64,000 nucleotides of DNA, taken from contig BRKX01000006.1 in assembly GCA_026008535.1 (NCBI GenBank), forward strand, positions 47,666,664-47,730,663. Reading direction: 5' to 3'. Positions 45,841 through 58,390 of the stretch are shown piece after piece. Each line of letters opens with the position of its first letter. The stretch's first letter is position 1. Origin of the DNA: Perilla frutescens. Its lineage: Eukaryota > Streptophyta > Magnoliopsida > Lamiales > Lamiaceae. The notes beneath the pieces are model-generated. The model worked only from the letters and a program-made list of their open reading frames with translations. It was not told where the DNA came from and searched no databases. Made by a program: the position numbers and the translations under genes.

Positions 45841-47005
45841 GATTCTGTTTGCCATTGATGTTGAATTTGGCCATTTGGGAAATATAGAGAATGTTAACTT
45901 GTCCTAATGATTTTCATTACTCTCTTTTTTGGACTAATTTAATTAAGGAAATAGTAAAGTATTATAGATTAACGTTTCTTATGTAATGCTGCTGTTGGAG
46001 CTCCCACCTTTTCAACCTTATGAAATGTCGATATTTTCTAAATGAGTAAAACAATGGGTGTTTACTGTTAAGATGGCTACAGCTTTTCCTCTGTTCGTCA
46101 CCCGCTGCCCGGGTTTTCTATGGGCATGATTTCTATTGTATTTATACAAACATCTGATATGTAAAGTTGTATTTTCTATTTCTTTTTATAATTTCCGATT
46201 TCCCTCGTGCTGGTTAATCTTCTCTGGTATTTATGGTGGATTGGCTCATCTTTAGCTCATTACTTAGTTAGTAGGAATAAAAGTCTTTGTGATGTATAAT
46301 ATGCAGATTTTACAATGTCTATGCTTTCTACAAGGATTTCATTTTTTAATACATTGATGCAGTTCTAGAAGCACATCATTTGCTCAACCTTCCAGGATTA
46401 CGTTGTCTCCCAGTACTTGTAAAAATTCATAACTATTCGAAGATTTCAATTTATTATATTTTAGCTTAATTTTACAATTATTATTTAGTGTCCATCCTAC
46501 TCAATTAACGTGCATTATATTTCTTTTAGTACTTAACTTTTCAATTAATTGAGTTTGCGAAGGTGCACTAGAAAATTTTATCCCATTGAATAGGGTCAGA
46601 GAACTGCTAATTACATCAACATGTATGATGTATCACATGATTTTAGGAAAAGCTCTACAGTATAATCTTATCTTATTATTTATTTCGATTAACTTATTCG
46701 ATTTCAACTCTAAAACGGAATGAAAATCCTTCCTATGATAAATTACCTTTCGCTTCTTATTTATATAAACATATCGAGTACTTCATATGGAGAATTACAT
46801 TATTACTTTTGCTCTATCTCCCAATATTGCTAACTGTCACAGTCAACTTTTTTGATGCTACATTTCATTTTCCTTTTATTTTTGTGATGGTCAACTTTAT
46901 GTAGCAGATTTTTATAACGACAAGGTAATATCAAAATAATATTGATAAGAAAATATATATGCTTGAAGCAGCTGATGATGTAATTAATTAAGTAGTTTTG
47001 TTTGA

Positions 47006-47047
<42 letters not shown>

Positions 47048-48055
47048 TCAAGGTAGATTAATTTATATATATGCTTGCAGTGGCTGATGATGTTAATTAA
47101 TTAAGTAGTTTTGTATGAAGATGCACGATGAATGGTTTTGGTGGTTCAGATCTGATACCTAGGCTATTTTTCCTTATCAATGTTTTTTTAACTCTCTGAT
47201 CTTCTCAATGTATCTTGTTCATCTCTATTGCTTACTTGCACAGAAAATCCAATTTTTTTAACTTAAAATAAATGAGATAGGGAAACATGAAACTTATATA
47301 ATCTTTCTAATTCTTACTATGTGGGAATTGAAATGTTTATATTAGGTTTTAAGATAGAAATACAAAGTGTAGCTGGTTGACTGGAACTTCTTCTGTAGCA
47401 GTTGTAGCATTGAAGATCTATGTTGTTGTAACACACTTTAGTCATATTGTGGTTGATTATATAGGTTGTTCACACTACCAATATCTACATGAAATGTTAA
47501 TTCTCTAAGTATCAACATTTACATAGATAACTTGTTGAAATATTTTGAATATTTAGGTACATTATCAAAATGGACAAGGTAATTTATGTTTGTAGTTAGT
47601 TATAATTAATTTATTTTAGAATTACAGAATAGTTTGCACTCTATTTTTCACGTTTAATATGTTTGAAATGTTGGTGGTATAATTGGAGATTTATTTCTAA
47701 TGATGTGATAATGTTAATAATGTTGTGGTTATCTCAGTTGCATAATTTGTATGGATTTCGCCACTCGATGTCCAATGTGTTGATTACAGGAGAGCCACCT
47801 CATGATGCTACTGGGAGTTTTGATTTTCATATTAAGGGTAGTATTAACTTTGAATATGTAGTTGTTTGGACATGGAATTTATATTTATTATAGATCTTTT
47901 GTAGCCTAAGTATATTATATTTTTGGGAAGCTTTTGTATTTTGAAAATTGGATGAAGCTTGTATTTTGGATGGTTATGTTTTATATAAATATTTTTGAAT
48001 TTTGGTTTATACATGATCTGTAATGGAATAGGAAATTTTATATAAATTGTGGCTA
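45841..48055. other. Unassigned CACTA interior
   Basis: AT-rich, with T-rich intron-like stretches that may be the continuation of the captured ARF3 introns. A segment at 46953-47010 recurs at 47065-47122, flanking a (TA)n run at 47010-47042. A plus-strand frame at 47663-47893 contains GEPPHDATGSFDFHIK after an acceptor-like CAG; it is not recognised. Confidence 0.4.
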
Positions 48056-48413
48056 TAATTTAAAAATATAAAAAAAATTACCACAGTTAACAAAAAAAAT
48101 GTTGTAAATTAACCACAGTTTTTACAATGGTTGTAATGAACTGTAGTAAAATGATAACAGTTTTAACCACGGTTCAAACATACTGTAGTAATGTGACAAC
48201 AATTTTTACCACGGTTATATTGAACTGTGGTAATGTGACAAAGGTTTTGTGTTAGAACTGTGGTTTAAATACAGGTATTACTACAGTTTTCATGTTATTC
48301 ACCACAGTTGTTGAACTGTGGTAATTTTACCACAGTTTGAAACTGTGGTCTATGTGCGTGCAAAATTTACAACATTGATTAAGACCACAGTCTTGAAATG
48401 GGATAGACCACGG

Positions 48414-50413
48414 CTATAAACTGTGGTGTATGTGCATTTTTCTTGAAGTGTTTACAACGGGACTGAAAGTCTCAGAATAATCAAAACCAGCAGATTTTGT
48501 GTAACATTTGGCCACGAGACGAGCTTTGTGCCTAGCAATAGAGCCATCTGCATTGGTTTTCAATTTATAGACCCATTTGCAATCGATCAATTTCTTATTG
48601 GAATGAAGTTCTATGAGACTCCACGTATGATGACGATGAAGAACATCAATTTCAGCTTGCATTGCATGATGCCATGCTTGACTTTGGAAGGCCTCATGAA
48701 AGGATTTTGGTTTATGAGCTGTAGGGAAAAGAGCAGAGTACAACTTTGGTTTGAAAATGCCCGCCTTAGATCTTGTCACCATGGGGTGATAACCTGTAAT
48801 AAGAGGTGGAGCTATGGGTGAAACAGGTGAGTCAGTGTGTTCATTAAAAGATTCAGTGCTCATATCATCAGAAAAAGGAGAGGGAGTTGGAGAGTGTGGA
48901 AGAGGAGGAATGGTAGACAGAGGTAAGAGAGTGTGAGGGGGGCTGTTAAATTAAGGAGAAGAAGGAATAGGTGAGTTATTAATGGAAGGTAGATGTGTGA
49001 GGACAGGGAAAATAGTGGAAGAGACGTGAGATGGTGATTTAGCTTCAGTCATGAAGGATTTGTCATAAGTGAAAGGAAACTTTCCTTCATCAAAAATCAC
49101 ATGCCGAGAGACAACAACTTTCCCACTAGGCAATAAAACCATGTACCCTTTATATTGCAGACTATAGCCGAGGAAGACTCCTGGCTGTGAGCGAAATTCC
49201 AGCTTGTGTTTATTATAGGGATGAAGATAGGGAAAATAAAGACACCTAAAGATTCGCAGAGATAAGTAGTCAGGCTATTGTTTGGTTAAGAGTTCATAGG
49301 GAGATTTGTAGTGAAGAAGCTTGCTCGGTGTGTGGTTGATAAGATAAGTGGCAGAGGTAAAAGCATCATCCCAGTGCTGTAGAGGAACACGAGAATGGGC
49401 AAAGAGGAAAAGCCCGACTTCAATGATATGCCTGTGTTTTCGTTCAACAAGCTCGTTTTGTTGTGGGGTGTAAGGGCATGATTTTTGGTGGAAGGTGCCA
49501 CTTGCAGCAAAAAAGAGAAAAGGGGTTGAAATTCAGTTCCACCATCGCTTTGCACAATTTTAATCTTATTGTTATGTTGAGTTTCAACGAAGTTCTTAAA
49601 ATTAATGAAGACATCTTTAACATCAGATTTAGCTTTAAGAAGATAAGTCTAAGTATGTCGAGTGGAATAATCAATAAAGCTAACATAGTACAAGAAGCCA
49701 TTTGAAGATGTAACAGGTGTTGGTCCCCATAAATCGGTATGGATAATTTCAAGAGAAGCACAAGATTTAGTCCTAGAGTCAGGAAAAGGTAGCCGATGAC
49801 TATTATCCTGTAGACAAGAAGAACAAGGAAAAGAATTTTTATTCTCACTGAAAGGAACATTACAGGACATAAGAGCATGTTTGACAGCCGCTAGTGAAGC
49901 ATGGCCCAACCTAGAGTGCCAAACATCTAATCGTAAGATAACTTTATTTCCAGTGATAGAATAAGTTGAAGGAGCCTTGTGACTGAGCGGAGGCTGATGA
50001 ACAGGACTAGGAAAAGATGAAGAGTGCGAAGTAGGAACATGCGAATGCTGAAGAGTGAAGCGATACAACCCATCTTTGACGCCCCCTCTAAGAAGAATTG
50101 CCCCTGTGTGTCGATCCTTAACAAAACAAAAGAGAGGGTGAAATTCAAAATAAACATTATTATCCTTGGAAAATTGAGAGACACTTATAAGGTTCTTAGT
50201 AATGGATGGGACATGTAGGAGGTTCTTAAGATGAAAAATATGAGGGGTGTGGTATTGAGATGATCGAGCAAAAGAATCACCATGATTAACAATAGACAAA
50301 CCTGTTCCGCTACCAATTTGAAGTTTTCCAGCTCCATCATAATTAGAGGCAATGTTGAGGTTGCTGAAATCATGAGTAATATGATTGGAAGCCCCCGAAT
50401 CAGGATACAACAA
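48414..50413 (-). pseudogene. Copia-3 pol, 5' part (PR-INT-start of RT)
   Basis: It begins with the protease core YPDSGASNHITHD at 50413. Next come the pre-integrase domain (WHSRLGHASLAAVKH, CSSCLQDN), the integrase core IHTDLWGP and FIDYSTRHT (about 49650), then after a frame change QSDGGTEFQPL (49550). The C-terminal integrase region with VVVSRHVIFDE (49110) and the start of reverse transcriptase follow: VTRSKAGI, KWVYKLKTNADGS and FDYSETFSPVVN. The frame is cut at 48450 by the CACTA element and continues in phase at 44367. Confidence 0.88.
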
Positions 50414-51535
50414 ACATCATTCATATAAGCGGGAGAAGAGTCAAAACCATTCAACGTTGAAGACCCGATATTAGAGATATGAGCCATTGGATTAAGAGCG
50501 GGAGGAGGTGTCTCATTTTTTTGATCTTGCATGGTCTGGGTAGACATATTGGTAATGTTGGAAGCTCCATAATTCGGATCAAAATGATAAAAGTAACGAT
50601 ATGCAGTGTGCTTAAATCCATGACAAACTTGACAACGCAACTGCTTGTTTTGGTTGTAGAAACCGCGACCTCCTCTGCTACCTCTAAATCCTCCTCGAAA
50701 TGGTCCTCTACCGCCTCTGTTGGGATAAAAACTCTGACCACCTCGACCCCTGGTGTTGGAATTGGTGAAACCTCCAAGAGAAGTATTAGTTTGAGAAACA
50801 AAATTTGCACTAGGACTTGATCCATCTGTACTGAAGCTGCTCTCAATATTTGATGATTCCAGTCTATTCTCAAAACTAAGCAGTAATGCAGAGACTTCCC
50901 TTAAAGTACACTCTTCAGCCTTTGAAGTTATTACAATCATAACTGGATTATATTCATGCCGAAGACCTGAGAGAATGTGAAGAATTTGATCATCTTCACT
51001 AATTCGTTGACCGGCGGTGGCGAGAATATCACAACAGTTCTTAATCTGGTTCAGGTACTCACGCATGCTCAAATTTCCTTTTTTGAGAGTTTGTAATTGC
51101 AATTTGTGTTGCATCACTTTGGCTCTTGCTTGACTTGCAAAACTAATTTCAAGTGTTTCCCAAACATCTTTAGAACTTTCCAAACCAACAATGAAGGTGT
51201 GCATATTTTCACAGAGACAAATTATTTAACCAGGAAGACAAAAGTTGGTCTTGTCTATGCCATAAGATATATTCTGGATTTAAATTAAGATCATCCGATT
51301 TACCTTCTATGAATTTTTCTGGAATTGGTAAAGTACCAGTCAAAAAACTTTCGAGTCCATATCCCCGAACGGTAGCCAATATTTGGTGTCTCCAGATTAA
51401 ATAATTTGACTCTCCAAGTTTTGCTGTCACTAGTTGGCTTGGTGGTTGAACAACTTGGATTTGGCTGGAAATTGATCCACCGAATACAGGCACGGTAGCA
51501 GTTGTAGAGGAAGAAATCTTGGGATCTTCGGCCAT
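50414..51535 (-). pseudogene. Copia-3 gag pseudogene
   Basis: It starts at 51535 (MAEDPKISSSTT) with the copia gag N-terminus (LGESNYLIWRHQI). A frame change near 51210 joins the UBN2 core (MHTFIVGLESSKDVWETLE, SMREYLNQIKN). It continues through a Gly/Arg-rich stretch (RGRGG, GGRGFYNQNK) to a zinc knuckle. That knuckle reads CQVCHGFKHTAYRYFYHFD, so the last Cys of CX2CX4HX4C is missing. The N-terminal part is cut short by a stop at 51209. Particle assembly is unlikely. Confidence 0.88.
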
Positions 51536-51600
51536 TATTAAGTTTAGTGTTCAAAACGGATAGGAAAAAAAAGAATGGCTCAGAGTCAGGCTATTAACCT

Positions 51601-51612
51601 GCTCTGATACCA
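51601..51612 (-). other. Copia-3 primer-binding site (tRNA-iMet)
   Basis: The minus strand reads TGGTATCAGAGC directly next to the LTR end. Confidence 0.93.
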
Positions 51613-51930
51613 TGAAAGAAAATAGGTGCGGCGGAAGCAGTCATTCTTAAAGATCAGATAGAAAAGAGTTTATATAGTGTAAATGTGAATAGATTATTTT
51701 ATTTATTCATACTTCAATGCAGATACAATTGTAGGGTTGTGGTATATATAGCCGCTAATGAAACAATCCAGAAGAGAAAATATCTCGATGTGATTTCCTA
51801 TTTGCTATACAAGAATCAAGGAGAAAATATTCTGACAAAAATATATAAGGAAAAATAATCCCGCATATCCTGATTGTATATTTCAGAGATTGAGTTGACG
51901 TATGAGATCAATGAGCTCTATCTTTTATCA
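51613..51930 (-). repeat. Copia-3 5' LTR (318 bp)
   Basis: On the minus strand it starts TGATAAAAGATAG and ends TTTCTTTCA. It matches the 3' LTR with about 20 visible differences including two compensating 4-base indels. Confidence 0.93.
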
Positions 51931-52064
51931 CAATCATATTTTACTCATTTAATGTATTCACATAAGGGTGTTTAAAGTAATTTAATTATGTAATTAATGT
52001 CTTTCGTAATATGTGTGCATTCATCCAGAATGACACTTATTTAGAAATGGGGGGAGTATTATGT

Positions 52065-52590
52065 GCAATATAATGTCGTGTAACATTCAATTTTTCTCTT
52101 TTAAATTAAATTTATTGATTTTTTTATATTTTAATGATGTAATATGTCTGACAACACATGTAACAATTAATGTCATAGCAAATTCAAATGTCTATAGATA
52201 AAATAGACAAAATGTATATTAAGTCCCCAAACTATTAGTTTTGAATTTGAAAGCTTCCTAATTTTTTTTCTAAGAGGTTCTTTGTAATGTTCGCGCCGAA
52301 ACATGGAACGATCGATAATATTTATGCATGGATAAAGTGTGGCTCATGTACAACTTCTAATCAGAGGGGGTACATGGAACTAAATTCACATCATGGATTC
52401 TAAAGTTATATAAGCATATAGTAAATATATATAATGTTCTTCAATTTTTTATACGCATTCGTAAGTATATACGATAATAATATACTTCCTTTTTTTCTCA
52501 CTAATACAAGTAGTGTTTTTAGTAATAGTTATGAGGTAATTGATAGTGTAAATGGATAAAAAGAGGCAAAACAAAATAGTAATTGGGAAA
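52065..52590. other. AT-rich spacer
   Basis: Nothing identifiable; there is no homology to duplication copy A. It belongs to the sequence inserted in or near copy B. Confidence 0.5.
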
Positions 52591-52814
52591 AAAAAAAACA
52601 AGATATAAGGCTATATGAGTTATTTGGACAATTTTGAGTGTAAATGTCTACAATACCCCTATGACACACATGTCCCCACATTCCAATCATTGTGTGTAAG
52701 TGTACTATTTACACTTTTAATAACTACCCAATAAATGCGCACACCTAACATATAAAAATCCAATTTCATGAATTTTAGGGTTAGGGTTAGAAAGTGCCAC
52801 ACTCTAAAACAAAA

Positions 52815-52980
52815 AATTTTAAAAATGAAAATAAGCATAACGAATTTTTTTAAAAAAATAACGTTAATGCACGTAACGAAATTCTTTTAAAAAACTGACC
52901 TTCCACTAACGTTATGAAAAAGAAAATAAGCATAACGATTTTTCTTAAAAAAAATAACGTTAATGCACGTAACATTAAAT
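52815..52980. repeat. ~93-bp tandem duplication with TAACG motifs
   Basis: GAAAATAAGCATAACGA, an A-run and AATAACGTTAATGCACGTAAC occur twice in the same order about 93 bases apart, near the left end of the MULE. Possibly part of its subterminal region. Confidence 0.7.
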
Positions 52981-53149
52981 GAACATCAATCAATTATTCT
53001 CTCATTTTTTCGACCAAAATGAGGTAGGTAGAATGAATAAATATGTATTTGTATAGGTAGGTATTAGTTGACCCAAATTAAATTAAATTTAATGCATTTA
53101 ATTTTGTGTAAGAGAGGTTGGTAGCGTAATATGCATATATTGAAGGTAG

Positions 53150-56100
53150 GGCGGAACATCCAAAACAATAAAACACAAAAAATGTCGATTCCCTTCAAAT
53201 AAAAGAGAAGAAATATATTGAGAGGTTGATCGAGAAGTTTTATGAACGAAGCAACGTCGTCTTCATCAACGAACGGGCCGAGTAGAAGTTCCTAAATTTT
53301 GAAAGGTATGTTTCGAGTTTATTTCTTCAAGAAATGTATAATTTGTTTTAAGTTTAGGCTATCTGGATTTATGTTTCTATGTTTCTACGTTGATTTTATG
53401 ATCTAGTGTTATCATTTCTTGATTTTAATTATGTAACGTTAGGCTCTAATGATTAATTATGTGAAGTTAGGCTATAACGATAGAAATGATAATAAGAAAA
53501 GAACAAAAGACATAATAACGATTATTTAAAAATAATAATAACGAATGTTTTAAAAAAGCCATAACTAAAATTAAAAGCCATAATAACGATATTATAATCA
53601 TTTACAAAAGCCACGATAACGATTATTTAAAATCCATAATAACGAAAGTTTAAAAAATGACATAACGAAAATTAAAAGCCATAATATCTGTCGTTATTTT
53701 TTTAACAATCGTTATTGTCATTTATATATAATAACGATTATTTTAAAAAAAATCCATAACTAAAATTAAAAATAACGATTGATTAAAACTAACGATTTAT
53801 TAAAAGTAATAATAATGTATTATTTAAAATAATAATAACGATTGTTTAAAATTTATAACAATGATACTTGAAATATGAATAACGAAAGTTTAAAAAAGCC
53901 ATAACGAAAATTATAAGCCATAATAACGATATTATTATCGTTTACAAAAGCCATGATAACGATTATTTAAAAGTCGTACTAACGAAAGTTTATTACGGAA
54001 AACATATCAAAAATTAAAAGCCATAATATCTGTCGTTATTCTTTTAACAATCGTTATTATCATTTATATATAATAACGATTATTTAAAAAAAGTCATAAC
54101 TAAAAATAAAAATAACGATTGATTAAAAGTAATAATAAAGTATAATTAAAAATAATAATAGCGATTGTTTAAAAGTTATAATAACGATAATTGAAATATG
54201 AATAACGAAAGTAAAAAATGAAATAATGATAACGAAGCATTATTGATAATAACGGATGATTAAAGTTATTAATAACGAATGTTTAAAATTAATAACAATT
54301 GTCTCGATTTTATAATAACGATTGTTTTATAATTAAATTTTCGTTATGTTTAAATTTAATTTTCGTTATGTATAAATTTAATTATCTTTATGTATATACT
54401 GAATTTTCGTGAGGGCTTATTTTTGCATATCGTTATGGTTAAATAGAATTATCGTTATTGTTCAATTTAAATTTCGTTATGATATTTATTAAATTTTCAT
54501 TATTTTAAAAATGAAAGTTTCGTTATAGTTAAATTTCATTTTTCATTTTTTGTTATGTTTAAAATTAAGTTTCGTTATTGTTAAAATTTTCGTTATGGTT
54601 CGTTATGCTTATTTCTGAATATTTTCGTTATGACAGATGGTTAGACATCGTATTATTGTACGACATAGTGGTCGATGGGAGAGAGCTCAATACGTAGATG
54701 GTGTGGAGGAGCAGATCATCATGTCATCGGATGGTTTCTGTTTTAGGTCACTAATTAGAGAGATTCATGAGTTACTGGAGACCGATCCCACATCTGTCGA
54801 GTATCAGTTATCGTGGATGTCGAGCACCAATAGTGGCAGACAGATCAAGACAAGACTGAAAGATGATGCAGATTTGCTTGACTTGCTCCACGAACAGAGC
54901 TCAGAGATGGTTGTGTATGTTGTTCAGAGAGGCTGTAGCAGCTTAAGGGTCATACCTGACACCATGCCAGAAGAAGAAGAAGTCGATGAAGAAGAAGAGA
55001 TGCCCTCTATTGATGAAGATGAAGAGGAGAACGACATATCGACCTTGCTCGAATCATTGTATACGGAGTTTTGTTGTTGGATTCGTTCGATATGGGGTAG
55101 AGGGCGATTGATGGGTATGATGGGAGGAGCAGCCTCATCGAATACTAGGTCTGAGGATGTTCCTGAGAGGGCCTTGAGCAATTGGGTTGTTCCGCTTGCC
55201 AATCTGGACATTGCTGGCCCACTGGATTGGGGTGAGCCTTCAGCAGCACATACGGACACACTTTACAAGGGTACTATTTTTCGTACGAAGGATGATTTGG
55301 CCCTAGCTGTGGGACTCTATCACATGCAGAATCGAGTGGAGTATGTCGTGTATCGATCGAACAAGACACGACTGGTCTACATGTGCAAGCATGGCATGGA
55401 GTGTCCGTTCAGGCTGTGTGTTGTTGTGGATGGAGTTGTTTGGAGAATCTACAAGTTCAACTCCACTCACACTTGCCACATGGATATGAGTCGCACTGCT
55501 CCACGCTAGGTGCCTGCACGGGTCATTGCAAAACATTTTGCTCGCAAACTGGTGGATGAGGGGGTTGTTCTAAAGCCCAAAGAAATGATGTCTGAGCTTT
55601 TACGCGAGTACGGGATTCAGATCGATTACAGTTTCGCTTTGCGCTCGAGGAACATTGCTATTGAGATGATTTATGGAGACTATGATAAGTCATATGCGCA
55701 ATTACTTGCGTTTTTGCACACGGTGCAGCTGCAGAACCCCGGGACATTGTACGAATTTTTGACGACCCCTGAAAATCAGTTCCAGTACATGTTTTTGGCA
55801 CTCGGACCGTGCATCAGAGCTCTTCAGGAGGGTTCACGACCAGTGGTCGTGATTGATGGGACACACTTGAAGGGGAGGAACAAGGGAATTCTGTTTGCTG
55901 CTGTGACGAAGGAGACTGTAGTCAGCATGTACGACTCAGTGATCATGGGCTTACCCAGTCCTGAAGAGTGAATTTTGCCACTTTATGATTCACCACTTGT
56001 GCTTGCCCCAGTTATTAAAAAACAAGCTGGTTGTCCTCGGATGTCAAGAGCTCGATGAGGCGTTGAGGCAGCATCTAGCTCGCGAAGACAGGTTTGCACT

Positions 56101-56298
56101 AGATGTCATGGCCCTGGTCACAATAGACGAGTGTGCACAGCCCAGATCCCAGTAGGTGGTGTGGACTTAAATGCACCTCCAGAGGACGTGCATACGGAGG
56201 GTGCACGTAGAAGAGCTCCTAAAAAATGTAGTGTTTGTGGTGAGACGACACATACCCGTCCCAGGTGTCCGACTAGACAGACTATCGACCTAGATTGA
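53150..56298 (+). pseudogene. MuDR-family transposase gene (mudrA-like), broken
   Basis: A non-coding first exon ends at 53305 with a consensus donor (AAAGGTATG). A long intron runs to an acceptor at 54635-54636, one base before the ATG at 54637. Coding order: PB1-like N-terminal domain (MVRHRIIVRHSGRW), an acidic stretch (about residues 110-135), the FAR1/MuDR DNA-binding segment (VYMCKHGMECPFRLCVV, THTCHMDMS), an in-frame TAG at 55507-55509, and the RNase-H-like MULE domain start with the first catalytic Asp (VVVIDGTHLKGRNKG, about 55850). The rest of the catalytic core is deleted. The gene resumes near 55960 with the C-terminal tail and two zinc knuckles (CTRCHGPGHNRRVC, CSVCGETTHTRPRC), stopping at 56298. 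MULE transposases excise and insert Mutator elements; this one cannot. Confidence 0.85.
53465..54630. repeat. TAACG repeat array in transposase intron 1
   Basis: Over 40 ATAACGA or complementary TCGTTAT words. From 53465 to about 54260 most read ATAACGA on the plus strand; from 54300 to 54630 they read TTTCGTTATG. Two subsegments (53560-53830, 53890-54170) are near copies, so the array grew partly by about 330-bp duplication. It lies wholly inside the first intron. Confidence 0.8.
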
Positions 56299-57715
56299 TC
56301 ATGTCTACATTTACCCTGTTTGCTTCGTAGATTCTACTTTACTTTGTTATCTATGTTAATTCTACTTTGTTAAGGCGACTTTATTTTGTTTACTTTGTTA
56401 ATTCCACTTTGTTTAGATTAGTTTAAAATCACGTGTCAATAAACTTATATCAATAGAACAAATGATAAACATCAACTAATATCAATCGAACAAACGAGTA
56501 ACGATAAACATAAACGTATATCAACGTTCCCCATGAAACTGGGGTCGGTGTGAATAGCTGAGTGAGTAGATCCTCACTGCTACAGAATAACGATATCTCT
56601 GAATATCATCCTCGGATACAGCTAAGTCAGGAAGTCCGGAAAGCAATCGATCCACATACATCATAGCATAAATGCCACAACTGACCCCGTCGAACTGCAC
56701 AAACTGATCTGGGATAGACTTGTCCAGCCTCATTGCATAGCAATGGCTAGCTGGCCTAGTCCGACCACTCCAAAAACCAGCCTCGTACATGAGGCGTGGC
56801 AGTGGATGAAGAAGTGGTACCAACTCTCGATCACGCGTCTCAGCAATCTCTATGTCATTTGGGTCGTCCATCTTGAATAATAACGAGTCATACAACTCGA
56901 CAGTCCAAGTCCGAAAGCATATACGGACAATGACCCAATGATGGCCTCCAACATTGCATATCGTGATCACCTGCAAATACAGTAACACTTATGAGATAGA
57001 TAAATACAAATCCTTATAAATAAAACATGATGTAGACTCGAAGATCACTTACATGCTCAGCCCTGGTCCACGGACCCTCAAAGACGCCACCTAATCCCTT
57101 GATTATATCCTTCATGCCTTCCGGGAGGTCCCACCATAGATATCTATCATCTCCATACGGGTACCGACACTCAATATCATCGGGATAAAGGCGTGCCCAT
57201 GCTCCTTTCAGTGACGTCTACAGAAAACATATGAACATATCAATTAAAATGACACATAAAGTAATTGAATATTAAAAGAGAAGTTTTAACTCACAAATAA
57301 ATGGGTCGACCTACTTCAAGAATGAAATTGTCAATGATTTCTGCATCGATCTCCCGTGAGTAATCCTCAATTTTGTCAAAAAGTGACTGGTGGGCTGTAG
57401 TGTTGTTCGCGATCAGGAACACATTATCATGAGTCTGCGACTGTCGGAATGCTACGTAACCAGTGACGTACTTCTCTCGATCCTGTCCCTCCAGAAGATC
57501 CATTGTCACGGACAGTGGACGAACACCTCTTGATGGGCAGACAGCCGCACAAGATCCAGTCAAATTACTAGCAGATGATCGGGCAGTCGAGGATTGAGCA
57601 ACAGAACTTCTACCTCTACGTCCTCTGCCTCTGCCTCTGCCCCCTCTCATACGAGGAGTCATAGCCTGTCTCGGAGGAGGAGGGAGGGGGGGGGTGAGGT
57701 GTGGGGCCTCTAGGG

Positions 57716-58390
57716 GGTGCTCAAGGTGCGGCATCCTTCACACCCAGTACACTCTCTCCCTCTGAACTCTGAAGGGCCTCTCTAGGGGGCGTGGGTCCTC
57801 TGGAAGGGGGCGGCGTGGGCCCTCTGGGGGAGGCGTGGGCTCTCTGGGGGGCGTGGGTCCCCTGGGGGGAGGCGTCGGCCCTTTGGGAGGCGGGGTGGGC
57901 GATCTACGCAGTCGATTTTTAATGATGTTCTCTATCCGCGTAGAAAATGTATCAAACATCTGTCCCACACGACGCATCACTCGGTCTTCTACAGCTCCAG
58001 CAACGGCATCAACAAAGCGACCGAACCAGCTATTAGACGACTCCTCCGGACGTTGCCCCCGGCATCCTAATCTCGGGCTCTCCACTGCTCTCCTCCTCAG
58101 TCCTCCTAGGGCGCTTAGGTCGGGATGCTCGAGGAGGGCTCTGCTCTAAGGGTCCAACACCCTCATCTGGCTCATCAATCAATCGATGCTGCTGTGGAGC
58201 CTGCTGCTGAGTAGTCCGGGTACTCCTACGAGGCCGTGATGGGCCCACAACATCAGAGGACCTAGTGCATGTCCTCGGGATCACACGGCAAGCCACGTTA
58301 GTAAGTAACTTCTTCTTCGAGGGTGCTCGAGGTGCGACATACCTAAAACCCAATACACTCTCTCCCTCCGAACTCTGAAAGTATGGCCTC
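57716..58390 (-). repeat. Internal duplication and Pro-rich repeats in the Ulp1 gene
   Basis: About 60-70 bases at 57716-57780 recur at 58321-58385 in the same orientation (shared GGGTGCTC and ACACTCTCTCCCTC). Between them, 57785-57900 is a tandem array of about 27-30-base units encoding PTPPPxGP on the minus strand. Confidence 0.75.

Larger units (their letters stand above)
44368..48450. mobile_element. CACTA (En/Spm) element, non-autonomous, carries ARF3 fragment
   Basis: The left terminus CACTACAAGAAAAACG and right terminus (complement CACTTCAAGAAAAATG) are CACTA ends, with a 3-bp TTT duplication on both sides (44365-44367, 48451-48453). Subterminal arrays of ACCACGGTT/AACTGTGGT words lie at 44395-44580 and 48060-48425, as is usual for transposase-binding regions of this superfamily. 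The interior lacks a transposase. It holds an ARF3/ETTIN gene piece with leader and introns and a further 2 kb of unassigned sequence. It inserted in the RT gene of Copia-3. Confidence 0.93.
42477..51930 (-). mobile_element. Copia-3: decayed Ty1/copia element, Ale/Retrofit-like
   Basis: Two 318-bp LTRs (42477-42794, 51613-51930), with CAATT/CAATC flanking (4 of 5 bases match). A primer-binding site directly abuts the 5' LTR and a purine tract (GAGCTGAGGGGGCG, complement of 42795-42808) abuts the 3' LTR. Gene order on the minus strand is gag, protease, integrase, RT, RNase H. The short LTRs and the RGG-rich gag with CQVC knuckle suggest the Ale/Retrofit lineage. The pol gene is split by a CACTA transposon (44368-48450) and an AT-rich insertion in RNase H (about 42917-43219). 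Confidence 0.93.
42340..52056. mobile_element. Stowaway-like (Tc1/mariner) MITE split by Copia-3
   Basis: The left end (42340-42373, ...AATAAGTGTCATTCT) and the complement of the right end (52020-52056, TACTCCCCCCATTTCTAAAT then AAGTGTCATTCT) are inverted copies of the familiar plant CTCCCTCCGTTTC...AAGTG-type termini. TA dinucleotides flank both sides. Copia-3 lies inside; the MITE itself is only about 260 bases. Confidence 0.75.
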
